From Allobrachymonas sp. (lineage in GTDB: Bacteria > Pseudomonadota > Gammaproteobacteria > Burkholderiales > Burkholderiaceae_C): a stretch of 5,702 nucleotides of DNA. Below, piece by piece: positions 5,375-5,702 of this stretch; position 1 is the first letter of the stretch; each line of letters starts with the position of its first letter. Location of the stretch: assembly GCA_017996515.1 (NCBI GenBank), contig JAGOGU010000099.1, positions 1 to 5,702 of the forward strand, in the 5' to 3' direction. A model generated the notes under the pieces. It did not search any database and was not told the DNA's origin. It worked only from the letters and a program-made list of their open reading frames with translations. The translations under genes were made by a program, and so were the position numbers.

Positions 5375-5702
5375 TTATATCCTTTCCGGATTGCTGTGGG
5401 GGCTTGCGGGAGATAGTGGCGCGAGCGGCGTGAGGGGCACCTGCCCATCGCGCACGGTGGCGACGATGCGCTGACCCGCATGAAAGTCTGCCTGACGCGA
5501 AAGCAGGCGACCCGTTTCATCTTGCAGCAGCGAAAAGCCGCGCTCCAGCACCTGCTGGGGATCCAGCAAGCGCAGGCTGTTGGCGCAGCGCACCAGGCGT
5601 TGGCCGTGTTGTTCGATCTGCAGGTGGCAGGCGGCCTGCCAGCGTTGTTGCAAGGCTTGTAGCTGTGTGGCTTGATGCTGCAGGGTTTGGTGCAGGCTTT
5701 GT
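5375..5702 (-). CDS. xseA: exodeoxyribonuclease VII large subunit, C-terminal part
   Basis: The last 108 codons of xseA; the frame is open to the right edge of the window, so the gene is cut there rather than truncated biologically. XseA with XseB forms exonuclease VII, which degrades single-stranded DNA in both directions to short acid-soluble pieces in mismatch repair and recombination. Visible are the end of the Gln/Leu-rich coiled coil (about the first 40 residues, e.g. QSLHQTLQHQATQLQALQQR), then the conserved LDPQQVLERGFSLLQDETGRLL block and the G-x-R-I-V-A-T-V-R-D-G-Q-V strand typical of the C-terminal domain. The final residues (about 24 after RDGQVPL) are Pro/Ser-rich and not conserved. 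The stop TAA at 5375-5377 is followed by ACC and the deaminase ATG in the same frame. Confidence 0.92.
   Translation of the reverse strand, partial: QSLHQTLQHQATQLQALQQRWQAACHLQIEQHGQRLVRCANSLRLLDPQQVLERGFSLLQDETGRLLSRQADFHAGQRIVATVRDGQVPLTPLAPLSPASPHSNPERI
5380..5387 (-). promoter_or_regulatory. ribosome binding site of the deaminase gene, inside the xseA end
   Basis: On the - strand GGAAAGGA contains AAGGA ending 8 nt before the deaminase ATG. It lies within the last codons of xseA (PERI, stop), so translation of xseA should influence access to it. It is the best Shine-Dalgarno on the - strand and fixes the start at 5371. Confidence 0.7.

Noticed and set aside
4120..5390. Integron gene cassette or attC site around the deaminase/MBL pair.
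   Set aside because: I found no core GTTRRRY/RYYYAAC pair with the expected imperfect stem next to the genes, and no integrase. Transfer is inferred from composition only.
5480..5662. 60-codon + strand frame opposite xseA.
   Set aside because: It lies antisense to clearly conserved XseA motifs and has no motif of its own.
1..5702. tRNA, rRNA, CRISPR array or insertion sequence with transposase.
   Set aside because: No cloverleaf, regularly spaced repeats or transposase-like frame was seen on either strand.

Overview
The window looks like a chromosomal segment of a Gram-negative betaproteobacterium, probably order Burkholderiales. This rests on three things: a glutamate-cysteine ligase of the betaproteobacterial/Acidithiobacillus type rather than the E. 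coli type, a GC content of roughly 58-60% by eye in most genes, and a Gln/His-rich XseA tail. The species cannot be named from this sequence.

Left half, + strand: a multi-pass membrane protein with the complete metal-site signature of the CREST/alkaline-ceramidase superfamily (3-950, possibly entering from beyond the left edge). It is followed by gshA, the first enzyme of glutathione synthesis (1035-2351), and hemG, a flavodoxin-like protoporphyrinogen oxidase (2419-2982). gshA and hemG are 67 nt apart. A 23-codon open frame exactly bridges them: its ATG overlaps the gshA stop and its TGA overlaps the preferred hemG start.

Middle, - strand: a CPBP-family (Abi/CAAX-protease-like) intramembrane protease (3865-2894). 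Its last codons overlap the 3' end of hemG tail to tail by 89 nt. Upstream of it lies a 439-nt stretch with no convincing gene. That stretch becomes AT-rich from about 4120 and carries several short palindromes and direct repeats.

Right part, - strand: xseA enters from the right edge (3' part only). Only 3 nt after its stop, and in the same reading frame, begins an AT-rich (about 35% GC) two-gene cassette. It encodes a variant cytidine-deaminase-like enzyme (5371-4982) and, overlapping it, an MBL-fold metallohydrolase (4991-4305). The abrupt base-composition change, the tight packing and the two stand-alone detoxification-type enzymes suggest horizontal acquisition into the xseA transcription unit. 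I infer that the pair processes one modified nucleoside or nucleoside-like toxin, but the sequence does not prove this. It is the most interesting part of the window.
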